Notes: generated by a model from the letters alone, not told the origin. A stretch of 64,000 bases of DNA from Bizionia argentinensis JUB59 (GCF_000224335.1 NZ_AFXZ01000036.1:42006-106005), one strand, 5' to 3'; shown: positions 28,106 through 36,770, counted from the stretch's first letter. Made by a program: numbers and translations.

Positions 28106-28876
28106 ATGAACCTTATATTTTTACATAATAGAACTTTAAAGAGTATCTTGTACGTAATTTTCTTTGTTACTTTTTCAAGTTTATTCGCACAAACACCTTA
28201 TTATAAGGTGACTTATTATATTTCAGAAATTAAACTTCATGGTTCCATTGATAATATGGACGAAAAAGCTCAGCGTTTTACGGAACAAATTATTAATCGA
28301 GCCAAAGATGTAAATTACATTCTTACAATAAATAAAGATTACTCTTTCTTTGAGTCGGAAAATTTTTTAAGTAAAGAAAACGAATCTTCCCAAGAAAATA
28401 TGCAATTAATTTTGGCAAAAAGGTTTGCTTCATTTAATGAGAAGGTTTACGCCAATCATAAAAAAGATAGTATTGTTGTTATTAGAGACTTGGGAGGTGT
28501 GAATTATAGTGTAAAAAGGAAGAATTATGTTTTTAATTGGGTAATAAAGAAGGAAAATAAAAAAATATTAGGTTTAGACGCCATGAAAGCGGAAGGCAAC
28601 TATTATGACGCTTTAACAAATAAAGAATTAAAAGTTGAAGCTTGGTTTATTCCATCAATACCTATTCAGGCAGGTCCAGATATTTTTATGGATTTACCCG
28701 GCTTAATTGCAGAAGTAAATTTGCAAGGAGCTGTTGTTACAGTTAAAAAAATTGAACCAATAACAAACATAGGTATAGAAAAAGTTGATGATTCTAAAGC
28801 AATTAGTCAACAAGAATTTGAAAGCTTAATTGGTGATTTAACAAAAAAAATGGAAAATTATAATGAGGATTGGTAG
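28106..28876 (+). CDS. GLPGLI family protein (a)
   Basis: 256 residues from ATG 28106 (MNLIFLHNRTLKSILYVIFF); an in-frame ATG at 28067 lies within the leader repeat and is rejected. Signal peptide up to about residue 29 (SLFAQ). The family signature appears as IQAGPDIFMDLPGLIAEV, preceded by VEAWFIPSIPI. GLPGLI proteins are exported Bacteroidota proteins of unknown function, often beside TonB receptors. This one is the most divergent of the island and stands in the place where modules 2 and 3 have a small secreted protein. Confidence 0.8.
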   Translation: MNLIFLHNRTLKSILYVIFFVTFSSLFAQTPYYKVTYYISEIKLHGSIDNMDEKAQRFTEQIINRAKDVNYILTINKDYSFFESENFLSKENESSQENMQLILAKRFASFNEKVYANHKKDSIVVIRDLGGVNYSVKRKNYVFNWVIKKENKKILGLDAMKAEGNYYDALTNKELKVEAWFIPSIPIQAGPDIFMDLPGLIAEVNLQGAVVTVKKIEPITNIGIEKVDDSKAISQQEFESLIGDLTKKMENYNEDW

Positions 28877-28936
28877 TCGCATGTTTAAATATTTTCAGTC
28901 AGCGAGGCCCTTGATATTATAATACATTTTATACTT

Positions 28937-29041
28937 TGTAAAAAGCCGGCTTGGGATTACACTGAAGATGTTTACAGTCAAGCAACAGATAGTCTTGAAG
29001 CTGGGCTTGCTTTTCAGTATATTATGTCTACTTGTACTTAA
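28937..29041 (+). pseudogene. Remnant of a small two-cysteine secreted peptide gene
   Basis: A frame reading CKKPAWDYTEDVYSQATDS and ending MSTCT then TAA matches the C-terminal half of the 68-residue peptide at 30835 (CEDEAWDTAQELYETFNDS, ending LGLCE): the same Cys-x3-Ala-Trp-Asp, AG, and a Cys next to the last residue. Upstream the frame meets a stop (about 28892) and no signal peptide is found, so the 5' half is lost. As in module 2, a terminator-like hairpin and a GLPGLI gene follow. Confidence 0.6.
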
Positions 29042-29051
29042 GATAACTAAT

Positions 29052-29083
29052 AGGGTGGAACTCTAAATGGTTTCACCCTTTTT
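29052..29083 (+). terminator. Intercistronic terminator-like hairpin, module 1
   Basis: AGGGTGGAAC (29052-29061), 8-nt loop, GTTTCACCCT (29070-29079): 10-bp stem with one G-U pair, then T-run. It lies 10 nt after the peptide remnant and 12 nt before the next GLPGLI start. Confidence 0.75.
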
Positions 29084-29095
29084 AATAAATAAATA

Positions 29096-29833
29096 ATGAA
29101 AAATAGATTATTAACTTTATTACTCCTACTTTCTTTAAGTAGCATTTTTGGACAAAACACGAGTGGTATTATAAAATACACTGTGGATTTAAATAGTTTT
29201 TATGATCTGCTTTCGGAAAAATACGAAAACGATCCTAATAATTATATACTCAAAATCAACAAAGAATTAATTAAAGTAGCATCAGGATTTCAGTATATCT
29301 TGGAGTTTAACGGAACGACATCTAAATTTGAAATAAATAAAGGTTTAGCAATCGGTGAAAAAGATAGGCATTATAATATGGCAATAGGGTTAACAGGTAG
29401 AGGAACTTATTTTACAAATTTAAAAACTAATAAACAACTTCAACTGAAAGAAGGATATGGTGATAAAACATATATTGAATCCAATTTAAATATTGATTGG
29501 ACCTTGACTAAAGAAACCAAGAAAATAGGTGACTTTATATGCTATAAAGCTACAAGCTATAAGGAGTTGCCTTCCAGTAAAGTCTTGGTTACAGTTTGGT
29601 ATGCTCCGCAAATACCTATAGCATTTGGGCCTAAAGAGTACGTCGGTAATTTACCGGGACTTGTTTTAGAGTACGAAGATAATGTTGTGCATTTTACTGC
29701 CAGTAAAATTGTTTTAAACCCTAAAAAGGCAATCACTATAAACTGGCCAGAAGGTAAAACCATAAGTAAAGAAGATTACCAAAAACAGAATAGTGAATCC
29801 TTTTCAACCTTAAAAGAGAATTCTGGCAGATAA
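29096..29833 (+). CDS. GLPGLI family protein (b)
   Basis: 245 residues; signal peptide 1-19 (SSIFGQ). The C-terminal half holds IPIAFGPKEYVGNLPGLVLE, the family signature. The last ~85 residues are almost identical to GLPGLI (d) at 31110, while the N-terminal halves differ widely, so the C-terminus has been homogenised by recombination or duplication. It ends with KENSGR like (d) and (e). Probably exported to the periplasm or cell surface; function unknown. Confidence 0.85.
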   Translation: MKNRLLTLLLLLSLSSIFGQNTSGIIKYTVDLNSFYDLLSEKYENDPNNYILKINKELIKVASGFQYILEFNGTTSKFEINKGLAIGEKDRHYNMAIGLTGRGTYFTNLKTNKQLQLKEGYGDKTYIESNLNIDWTLTKETKKIGDFICYKATSYKELPSSKVLVTVWYAPQIPIAFGPKEYVGNLPGLVLEYEDNVVHFTASKIVLNPKKAITINWPEGKTISKEDYQKQNSESFSTLKENSGR

Positions 29834-29968
29834 TAAAAATTAGTCATTATAATTAATTATTGATGAGGTGTGTTTCAAAATCCAAAATTTAAGTTTTCAA
29901 CGGCGTCAGAGATTGTATCACAGTTACATTGCTCTTAATGGGATATAATTTTCAAATCACATAACAAT

Positions 29969-30265
29969 ATGAAAAAATATTTCTTTGGTGTTGTAATACT
30001 CTTAATACATCTAAATAGTGCTTTTAGTTTTGCTCAAAGCAGCCAGGTTTCTCGCGCTATTACCTACTCTGTTAGTTTAGAGCCAATTTATAATGCAGTT
30101 GCTGAACGGTTTAAGAAATTGGCGTTTCAAATATTTTTAACACGGAGTTTGAGCAACAAAACTCTTTTTCAAATTTTTATATTAGCGATAGTAAAACCTT
30201 TATTATGCCTAGAATTTTTATGTTTAAGGTGGCTTATAAATTGTAACGAATGCAGGTCATTCTAA
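29969..30265 (+). pseudogene. Chimeric remnant: GLPGLI start fused to TonB receptor end
   Basis: Bases 29969-30118 match the first 50 codons of GLPGLI (e) at 32000 (same signal peptide, SLEPIYNAVAERFKK). From 30115 on the DNA matches the 3' end of the receptor gene at 35333-35464, but in a different frame, so the protein runs into nonsense and stops at 30265. The junction shares GAAA in both parents (32146-32149 and 35333-35336). An ancestral copy of GLPGLI(e)-receptor lost 3187 bp between them. Confidence 0.88.
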
Positions 30266-30468
30266 TCCAAGTAAGAGTTGTAGAAACAATATTTCTAATT
30301 GCTAGTTTTTTATCTAGAGTAATAAGATGGATTAGAACAAAACGCAACAATGTCACTCCGAATATGCAATGAATCTCGTATCAAACTAATTACAATTTCC
30401 ATATTCCTATTATTCTGTCTACTTATTTACAAGCTAAATAGCTTAAAAAACGTCAAAACTCAAAAACT
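30266..30468. other. Spacer after the chimera, repeated at 36771-36998
   Basis: Non-coding. It aligns with the segment after the deleted receptor at 36451-36770 (shared GTCATT, AATGCAAG/AATCCAAG, TAGAAACAA, GTAATAAGAT, AACAATGTCA and so on). The repeated unit therefore runs from the receptor 3' end through this spacer into the regulatory cassette. Confidence 0.6.
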
Positions 30469-30834
30469 CAAAAACACTAAAATGCTGACAGAGGGTGTTT
30501 TTACGGTTAAACCGTAACTCAAAAACGCGAATTTTACTACTTTTCGATGAATCGCAATAAAGGACGATTAAAAACAAGCTGGTTTCTTTTTTTTACTTTA
30601 CGTTTGAAACGCCGAGAGTAATTATTTAGAGTTTTGAAGACCTAAAAATGATTACTGGAAGCATGATCGAGATCTTAAACTGGCGTCAGTTTTTTAATTT
30701 CCGAATACGGAATAGTAGTGTAAAACTTCAACAAAACTTCTAAATTAAAACTTCAAGGCTTTACTATAAGCCAAACACGTTTATTAACCAATCTGTTCTA
30801 TAAATTTGGGAATAGGTTTTAAATTTTAGAAATC
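30469..30834 (+). promoter_or_regulatory. Regulatory cassette, copy B, with leader
   Basis: Palindrome TACGGTTAAACCGTA at 30502-30516, promoter TACGTTTG at 30599-30606 (97 bp apart). The leader has a hairpin AAACTG-GCGT-CAGTTT plus T-run (30677-30695) and a second hairpin GGCTT-TACTAT-AAGCC (30757-30772) that copy C shares with another loop. A leader frame begins at ATG 30648 (MITGSMIEILNWRQ). It ends at the peptide start codon 30835. This is the most complete copy. Confidence 0.78.
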
Positions 30835-31041
30835 ATGAAAAAATTATTTAGTATTTTCATATTAACATTGTTTTTTGCGGGAAGCATTAATGCCGTCAAC
30901 TTGAACGTTCTTAAAATTGAACAAAAAGAAAAATCTTGTGAAGATGAAGCTTGGGATACTGCCCAAGAACTATATGAAACGTTTAACGATAGTTTCATTG
31001 CTGGTGATTATTTAGAATTCGCTTTAGGTTTATGTGAATAA
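30835..31041 (+). CDS. Small secreted two-cysteine peptide
   Basis: 68 residues: a clear signal peptide (1-20, ending GSINA) and a 48-residue acidic mature peptide with Cys35 and Cys67, next to last, likely able to form a disulfide. The core is CEDEAWDTAQELYETFNDS. No known family is recognised. It is the first gene after regulatory cassette B and is followed by a 12-bp terminator-like hairpin and then two GLPGLI genes and a TonB receptor. A homologous remnant lies at 28937-29041 in the same relative place. It could be a signal, toxin or import substrate; none is shown. Confidence 0.75.
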   Translation: MKKLFSIFILTLFFAGSINAVNLNVLKIEQKEKSCEDEAWDTAQELYETFNDSFIAGDYLEFALGLCE

Positions 31042-31061
31042 GTGGGACTATATATGATAAT

Positions 31062-31096
31062 AAGCCATGTTACTTATAAAATGTAATATGGCTTTA
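31062..31096 (+). terminator. Intercistronic terminator-like hairpin, module 2
   Basis: AAGCCATGTTAC (31062-31073), 9-nt loop, GTAATATGGCTT (31083-31094): 12-bp stem with one G-U pair, weak T-rich tail. It separates the peptide from the GLPGLI genes. Confidence 0.75.
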
Positions 31097-31109
31097 AATT
31101 TTAAGAAAT

Positions 31110-31865
31110 ATGAGAAATTTAGTTTATTACGTTTTTATACTCTTTGTATACTTTAATAGTTCATTTAGTTTTGCGCAAAGTAACTATTTTTCTGGCACTG
31201 TTACTTATTCTGTAAGTTTGGAACCGTTTTATAACCAAATGGAAGAACGTTATAAAAATGAATCCAACAAAACCGCTTTACAATACCTAACACCTATTGT
31301 GAAAACTGCTTCAAATTTTACTTGTAATTTAATTTATAAAGGACAACAATCTAAATTTAGTGTGGATAATGGGATGGCATTAGGCGATAATGAAAGGTTA
31401 GCATTATTGGCTCAAGCTATGATTGCTAAAGGCATTTATTACACCAATTTAATTACTGGGAAACAAATGTTACATGTAAATCGGACTAAAAATACGTTTG
31501 TAGAAAGTGATCTGAATACTTTTGAATGGCAGCTTACTAAAGACATGAAAAAAATTGGTGATTATGTTTGCTATAAGGCCATTGCTTACCAAGAATTAGA
31601 AAACATAGGTGAAGTGAAAATAACAGTTTGGTACACACCGCAAATACCTATAGCATTTGGGCCTAAAGAGTACGTAGGTAATTTACCGGGACTTGTTTTA
31701 GAGTACGAAGATAATGTTGTGCATTTTACTGCCAGTAAAATTGTTTTAAATCCTAAAGAGGTAATCACTATAAATTGGCCAAAAGGTAAAACCATAAGTA
31801 AAGAAGATTACCAAAAACAGAATAGTGATTCCTTTTCAACCTTAAAAGAGAATTCTGGCAGATAA
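31110..31865 (+). CDS. GLPGLI family protein (d)
   Basis: 251 residues, signal peptide 1-23 (SFSFAQ). The conserved part reads IPIAFGPKEYVGNLPGLVLE, then the basic C-terminus GKTISKEDYQKQNS ending KENSGR. The stretch from about 31622 to 32149 (end of this gene, the gap, and the start of the next) is a near copy of 29590-30118. It is preceded by the module-2 hairpin. Function unknown; probable periplasmic or surface partner of the receptor downstream. Confidence 0.87.
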   Translation: MRNLVYYVFILFVYFNSSFSFAQSNYFSGTVTYSVSLEPFYNQMEERYKNESNKTALQYLTPIVKTASNFTCNLIYKGQQSKFSVDNGMALGDNERLALLAQAMIAKGIYYTNLITGKQMLHVNRTKNTFVESDLNTFEWQLTKDMKKIGDYVCYKAIAYQELENIGEVKITVWYTPQIPIAFGPKEYVGNLPGLVLEYEDNVVHFTASKIVLNPKEVITINWPKGKTISKEDYQKQNSDSFSTLKENSGR

Positions 31866-31999
31866 TAAAAATTAGTCATTATAATTAATTATTGATGAGG
31901 TGCGTTTCAAAGCCAAAATTCAAGTTTTCAGCGGCGTCACAGATTGTATCACAGTTAAATTGCTCTTTTGGTGATATAATTTTCAAAAAACATAACAAT

Positions 32000-32755
32000 A
32001 TGAAAAAATATTTCTTTGGTGTTGTAATACTTTTAATACATCTAAATAGCGCTTTTAGTTTTGCTCAAAGCAGCCAAGTTTCAGGTACTATTACCTACTC
32101 TGTTAGTTTAGAGCCAATTTATAATGCAGTTGCTGAACGGTTTAAGAAAGAGGCCAATAAGGCTGGACTTCAAATGGTTGTTAATATGGCTCAAGCAGCT
32201 TCAAATTTGGAATGTAAATTAAACTTTAACGGTTTTAACTCTAAATTTGGATTGGTAAATACGATGGGTTTAGGTAATGCAGACAAAATGATGATTTTAG
32301 CGGTTAGATCGGTAACTCAAGGTGATTATTATACCAACCTAATGACTCAAAAACAAATTTTAAATGATAACTCTAGCAAAGAACTTTTAATAGAAAGTAA
32401 CCTAGAAGAACCTACTTGGCAACTTACTAAAGACATGAAAAAAATTGGCAATTATACTTGTTATAAAGCCATTACTTATAAAACATTGGAGAACATAGGT
32501 GAAGTTCCCATTACAGTTTGGTACACACCGCAAATACCTGTAGCATTTGGCCCAAAAGAATACGTAGGTAATTTACCAGGACTTGTTTTAGAGTATAAAG
32601 ACCAGATGGTACATTTTGTAGCGAAAAAAATAGTATTGAACCCTAACAAAGCAATCACTATAAATTGGCCAGAAGGTAAAACCATAAGTAAAGAAGACTA
32701 CAAAAAACAGAATGACTTTTCCTTTTCTACACTTAAAGAGAATTCTGGTAGATAG
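32000..32755 (+). CDS. GLPGLI family protein (e)
   Basis: 251 residues from ATG 32000 (MKKYFFGVVILLIHLNSAFS); earlier in-frame ATGs at 31892 lie in the repeated intergenic segment and add no signal peptide. Signal peptide 1-23. It carries IPVAFGPKEYVGNLPGLVLE and ends KENSGR. It is the paralogue of (d) and the 5' parent of the chimera at 29969. It is followed after 30 nt by the TonB-dependent receptor, suggesting one transcript. Confidence 0.87.
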   Translation: MKKYFFGVVILLIHLNSAFSFAQSSQVSGTITYSVSLEPIYNAVAERFKKEANKAGLQMVVNMAQAASNLECKLNFNGFNSKFGLVNTMGLGNADKMMILAVRSVTQGDYYTNLMTQKQILNDNSSKELLIESNLEEPTWQLTKDMKKIGNYTCYKAITYKTLENIGEVPITVWYTPQIPVAFGPKEYVGNLPGLVLEYKDQMVHFVAKKIVLNPNKAITINWPEGKTISKEDYKKQNDFSFSTLKENSGR

Positions 32756-32785
32756 AAAATTATAGCTACTGAAAACAAGTGTTGT

Positions 32786-35464
32786 ATGAAATTTAAAATT
32801 ATTTTTATTCTATTAATCTTGATATCGGTAGTTGTTAAAGCTCAAAATATAGAGATTACAGGCTTTATTAAGGACAGTCTTCGAAACCCATTAGAATATG
32901 CTAATATTTTGGCGGTTCCAAATGCCGAAAATGCCGATATGCGTTTTTCGATTACGGATAAAGCAGGTAAATATCTTTTAAAATTAGAAGCAAACCATAC
33001 TTATGAAGTTACGGTTAGCTATTTGGGTTATCTCCCGCAAAATTTAACACTGGCAGCAGAAGAAAATGATGTTTCTAAAAGTTTTACGCTTAAAGAAGGT
33101 TTGAATCAACTTACGGAAGTAGAACTGCATTACACACCGCCAGTAACAGTAAAAAAAGACACAATCATTTATTTAACAGATAAATTTGTAACGGGTGAAG
33201 AGCGTAAACTACGGGATGTTTTAAAAAAATTGCCAGGCGTAGAGGTGGATAGAGATGGCAATGTGACTTCCAACGGAAAACGCGTAACCAAAGTACTCGT
33301 AGAGAATAAAATGTTTTTTACAGGCGATAGCAAGTTAGCGGTAAACAATATTCCTGCCGATGCTATAGACAAGGTCGAAATGTTAGATAATTACAATAAA
33401 GTTGCCATGCTAAAAGGCTTACAGGATAGTGACGATTTAGCCATGAACATAACGCTTAAAGAGGATAAGAAAAAATTTGTATTTGGCGATGTGGAGGGTG
33501 GTGCAGGGATAAAAGAGCGTTATATGCTGCATCCCAACATATTTTATTACAGTCCAGAAACAACTATAAATTTTATAGGTGACATTAATAATACTGGCGT
33601 TAAAAGTTTTACGTTTCGCGACTATTTGGAGTTTGAAGGCGGTACCAGTAAACTTTTGCAAGATGCCGGAAGCTATATAGAATTATTTAATAGCGATTTT
33701 GCCAGGTATTTAAATAATGATGATTTTAAAGCCAATACCAATCAGTTTGCAGCTGCAAATATTAGGCAATCCATAAGTAAAGATTCCGATATAAGTGCTT
33801 ATGTTATAACTAACAATGCCAAAACAGAAGCGCAAAGCGAAACCAATACAGCTTATTTAGATAATAACACACCTTTTATTGAAGATAGAACAAGCGCCAA
33901 CAACGTAAACACCTTTTTTACAATAGGAAAACTAACCTATGATTATGCGCCAAGTTTTAAAGAAGACTTGAGTTTTAACAGTTTTGTGAAAATTACTAAC
34001 AATGATAGTCAAGGATTTATTTCAACTATAAATCCGGCACAAAATAACCAAATTGAGACCCAGTCCGATATTAAAAACATCAATTTAAAACAGCATATAA
34101 GTTACAGTAAAAAACTCAATGATAATCATACAGGAACTTTGGAAGCATCTTACACCTACCAAAATGATAAACCGATTACAAATTGGGTAACCAACCAGCA
34201 GATACTGCAAGGGCTAATACCGTTGGAAACTGATAATTTCTATAATATTCTACAAAATAAAAAAATTAAAACGCACGTGGCAAATGCCATTGTTAAGGAT
34301 TACTGGGTGTTAAATAGTTTTAACCATATTTACACAAGCGTTGGCGTTAATGCCGCCTATAATGATTTGTATTCAAACGACTCCCAATTATTAAGTGATG
34401 GCAGTATTAATGATTTTGAAAGTGCTGGTTTTGGTAACGAATTTCAATACCAATTTGTTAATCCTTTTATAGGTTTGGAGTACAAGTTTCAAATAGGTAT
34501 AGCCACCTTTAAACCGGCTATATACTACCATCTTTATTTGTGGAGCACCAAGCAACTTAATGATAGTGATTCTAAAAGAAAAGCTTTGTTTTTACCACAA
34601 TTCACTTCAAATATAGAGTTTAATAATAGCGAAAAAATAAGGTTTAAGTATCAACTGAATTCGCGTTTCCCCAGCGTTGATCAATTAGCTAGTAATTTTG
34701 TATTATCTAGCTTTAATAGAGTTTATAAGGGGAATCCAAATCTGGAAAATCAATTGTATCATTCAGCTAGTTTGTATTATTATAAATCCAGTTTTTTTAA
34801 AGGTTTCTATTTAAATATTGGCACGAGCGTTAATAAAAAAATTGAACAGACTAAAACCGTTACACAGTTAAATGGTATTGAGCAATTTAATACAGAAATT
34901 ATGTTCAGGCAACCAGAGCACAGTTGGACGGTTAATGGCGCTATAAATAAGAAAATTAAAAAAATAAGCTATAAGTTTAAAAGTCGTTTTCGCTATAATG
35001 ATTTCTATCAGGTAGTTAATAATCAAACACATTTAAATATTTCAAAAGGCATTTCATCCACCGTTAGTTTAGAATCGTTTTTTAAAAATTGGCCAAATTT
35101 TGAAATTGGTTACACAAAAGATTTTAGCAACTATAAAGCTTTTGGGAATAAAACAAATTTTGAAAATGATGAGGTTTTTACCCGTTTAGAGTATGATTTT
35201 TTAGAGAATTTTATCATAAAAGCCGATTATACGTTTGATAGTTATAAGAACAAAACGACCGGTATAAATAATCAATCCGACAACGCGAATGCATCTTTGT
35301 TTTACCAAACGGAAAATAGTCCGTGGGGTTTTGAAATTGGCGTTTCAAATATTTTTAATACGGAGTTTAAACAACAAAACTCTTTTTCAAGTTTTTATAT
35401 TAGCGATAGTAAAACCTTTATTATGCCTAGAATTTTTATGTTTAAGGTGGCTTATAAATTGTAG
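32786..35464 (+). CDS. TonB-dependent receptor-like outer-membrane protein
   Basis: 892 residues. Signal peptide (1-19, VVVKAQ), a carboxypeptidase-regulatory-like beta-sandwich (about 22-100: ITGFIKDSLRNPLEYANILA), a plug-like domain (about 115-225: VKKDTIIYLTDKF, LRDVLKKLPGVEVDRDG, SDDLAMNITLK) and a large beta-barrel ending FKVAYKL. It is the outer-membrane beta-barrel type found beside GLPGLI genes. It probably imports or binds a peptide or small ligand using TonB energy. No SusD partner is present. It is the only intact receptor of the island. Confidence 0.9.
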   Translation: MKFKIIFILLILISVVVKAQNIEITGFIKDSLRNPLEYANILAVPNAENADMRFSITDKAGKYLLKLEANHTYEVTVSYLGYLPQNLTLAAEENDVSKSFTLKEGLNQLTEVELHYTPPVTVKKDTIIYLTDKFVTGEERKLRDVLKKLPGVEVDRDGNVTSNGKRVTKVLVENKMFFTGDSKLAVNNIPADAIDKVEMLDNYNKVAMLKGLQDSDDLAMNITLKEDKKKFVFGDVEGGAGIKERYMLHPNIFYYSPETTINFIGDINNTGVKSFTFRDYLEFEGGTSKLLQDAGSYIELFNSDFARYLNNDDFKANTNQFAAANIRQSISKDSDISAYVITNNAKTEAQSETNTAYLDNNTPFIEDRTSANNVNTFFTIGKLTYDYAPSFKEDLSFNSFVKITNNDSQGFISTINPAQNNQIETQSDIKNINLKQHISYSKKLNDNHTGTLEASYTYQNDKPITNWVTNQQILQGLIPLETDNFYNILQNKKIKTHVANAIVKDYWVLNSFNHIYTSVGVNAAYNDLYSNDSQLLSDGSINDFESAGFGNEFQYQFVNPFIGLEYKFQIGIATFKPAIYYHLYLWSTKQLNDSDSKRKALFLPQFTSNIEFNNSEKIRFKYQLNSRFPSVDQLASNFVLSSFNRVYKGNPNLENQLYHSASLYYYKSSFFKGFYLNIGTSVNKKIEQTKTVTQLNGIEQFNTEIMFRQPEHSWTVNGAINKKIKKISYKFKSRFRYNDFYQVVNNQTHLNISKGISSTVSLESFFKNWPNFEIGYTKDFSNYKAFGNKTNFENDEVFTRLEYDFLENFIIKADYTFDSYKNKTTGINNQSDNANASLFYQTENSPWGFEIGVSNIFNTEFKQQNSFSSFYISDSKTFIMPRIFMFKVAYKL

Positions 35465-35617
35465 CTACATGGTGCTATTGCAGGAGACAGATCCTGGAAC
35501 TTAATTAAATAATATTGGTAATTGTAATTTAGTAGCATACATACTGAGTTAAATTAGTAATACAAGGTTAAAACGACACGCTAAATAATTATCGGTGTCT
35601 ATTAAAACCAAACAAAA
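35465..35617. other. Intergenic gap receptor - GLPGLI (f)
   Basis: 153 bp, not matching the spacer repeated after the other receptor ends. No terminator or -7 element is evident. Confidence 0.4.
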
Positions 35618-36382
35618 ATGAATTTTTTTAAAATAATTGTAATATTATTAATTACATCTGTTTTACAATCTCAAAACATTGGTTATGTGGAGTACGGATA
35701 TGTTACAGATTTAGGCATTACTTACGAAACTACAGGTAAGTTAAATTTTAATACAAATGCTTCATTGTTTATACAGTTAAAGAGTTCGGGTAAAATCAAA
35801 GACAAGGTCTATAATCAAGACGACGATGGCAAGACCAGTATTGCTGTAATTAAAGAAATGGACGTTAGACCAACAAACTATACGAGTAAAAAAGAAGGCG
35901 CGCTATATAGTATTCATACCTTTTTTAAAAAAACATATTTAGTTAAAGAAGTAATTCCTAAAATAGCTTGGCAATTAACAACCCAAACCAAGAAAATAGG
36001 TCAATTTAATTGTCAAAAAGCGACTGGTGTTTTTCGAGGTAGGAATTATACAGTTTGGTTTACCAATGAAATTCCATTACCCTTTGGTCCATGGAAATTA
36101 AATGGATTACCCGGTTTAATTTTAGAGGCCAAAGACGATTTAAATCAACTATATTTTTTCGCTAAAAAAGTAGTTCTAGGAACGCAGGAAACAATAAGTA
36201 AACCTCAAGCAGAAAAAGAAATAGAGTTAAAAACATTTATTAGTCTTAAAGATAAATTGTATAAAGACAAAGAAAAAGTTATTGCAACAAAAGTACCAAG
36301 AAATAGCCAGTTTAAATTTACACCATCAGCAAGGAGTTCACAAAAGGAAATAACTTACGAATGGGAAATAGAAACAGATTAA
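35618..36382 (+). CDS. GLPGLI family protein (f)
   Basis: 254 residues, signal peptide 1-19 (SVLQSQ). The exact family hexapeptide occurs in LPFGPWKLNGLPGLILE. Together with (g) at 37740 it forms a second subfamily (FGPWKL-GLPG) distinct from the FGPKEYVGNLPG group of (b), (d) and (e). A receptor gene once followed but survives only as a deletion remnant (36451-36770), so this GLPGLI protein has lost its local partner. Confidence 0.88.
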   Translation: MNFFKIIVILLITSVLQSQNIGYVEYGYVTDLGITYETTGKLNFNTNASLFIQLKSSGKIKDKVYNQDDDGKTSIAVIKEMDVRPTNYTSKKEGALYSIHTFFKKTYLVKEVIPKIAWQLTTQTKKIGQFNCQKATGVFRGRNYTVWFTNEIPLPFGPWKLNGLPGLILEAKDDLNQLYFFAKKVVLGTQETISKPQAEKEIELKTFISLKDKLYKDKEKVIATKVPRNSQFKFTPSARSSQKEITYEWEIETD

Positions 36383-36450
36383 ATAGTGATTTGATGTTAG
36401 CACTGTTTTATCATATTTAAAAATTTCTGTTTTCATAAACTTCACTTTCA

Positions 36451-36770
36451 GGTCACGTTACCAATAGTGTTGGCGGTGTGTTATCCGCTAATATTGTACT
36501 AAAAGATGACGCTAATCAATCTGTTTTTACATACTATTATACGGATCAAATGGGTGATTTCACTATTTAAACTAAACTTAAAGGGAAATTTAATCTGGTG
36601 TTTTCATCAATGGGTTAGCAAACTAGAATAAAAAAGGTCCTTATTAATGGGTATAAAAAATAGATTGTTACAACTGTAATTTATTAGAAAAGGCGTACTT
36701 CTTTAACCAGGTTATTGTAAGAGTGAGTTATGCTTGATTTTATATGTTTAAAGTGGTTTGTAAATTGTAA
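36451..36770 (+). pseudogene. Internally deleted TonB receptor remnant
   Basis: Bases 36451-36618 encode a carboxypeptidase-regulatory-like domain (GHVTNSVGGVLSANIVLKDD, YTDQMGDFTI) with stops at 36568 and 36616. Further on, NQVIVRVSYA resembles the start of the plug (LNEVIIKSS in the receptor at 38494), and it passes directly into YMFKVVCKL-stop, the extreme C-terminus of these receptors. The middle of the gene, most of the plug and barrel, is gone. Confidence 0.75.

Noticed and set aside
29969..30265. A genuine short secreted protein of 98 residues
   Set aside because: Its second half is a frame-shifted copy of the receptor 3' end, so it is a deletion product despite the intact signal peptide.
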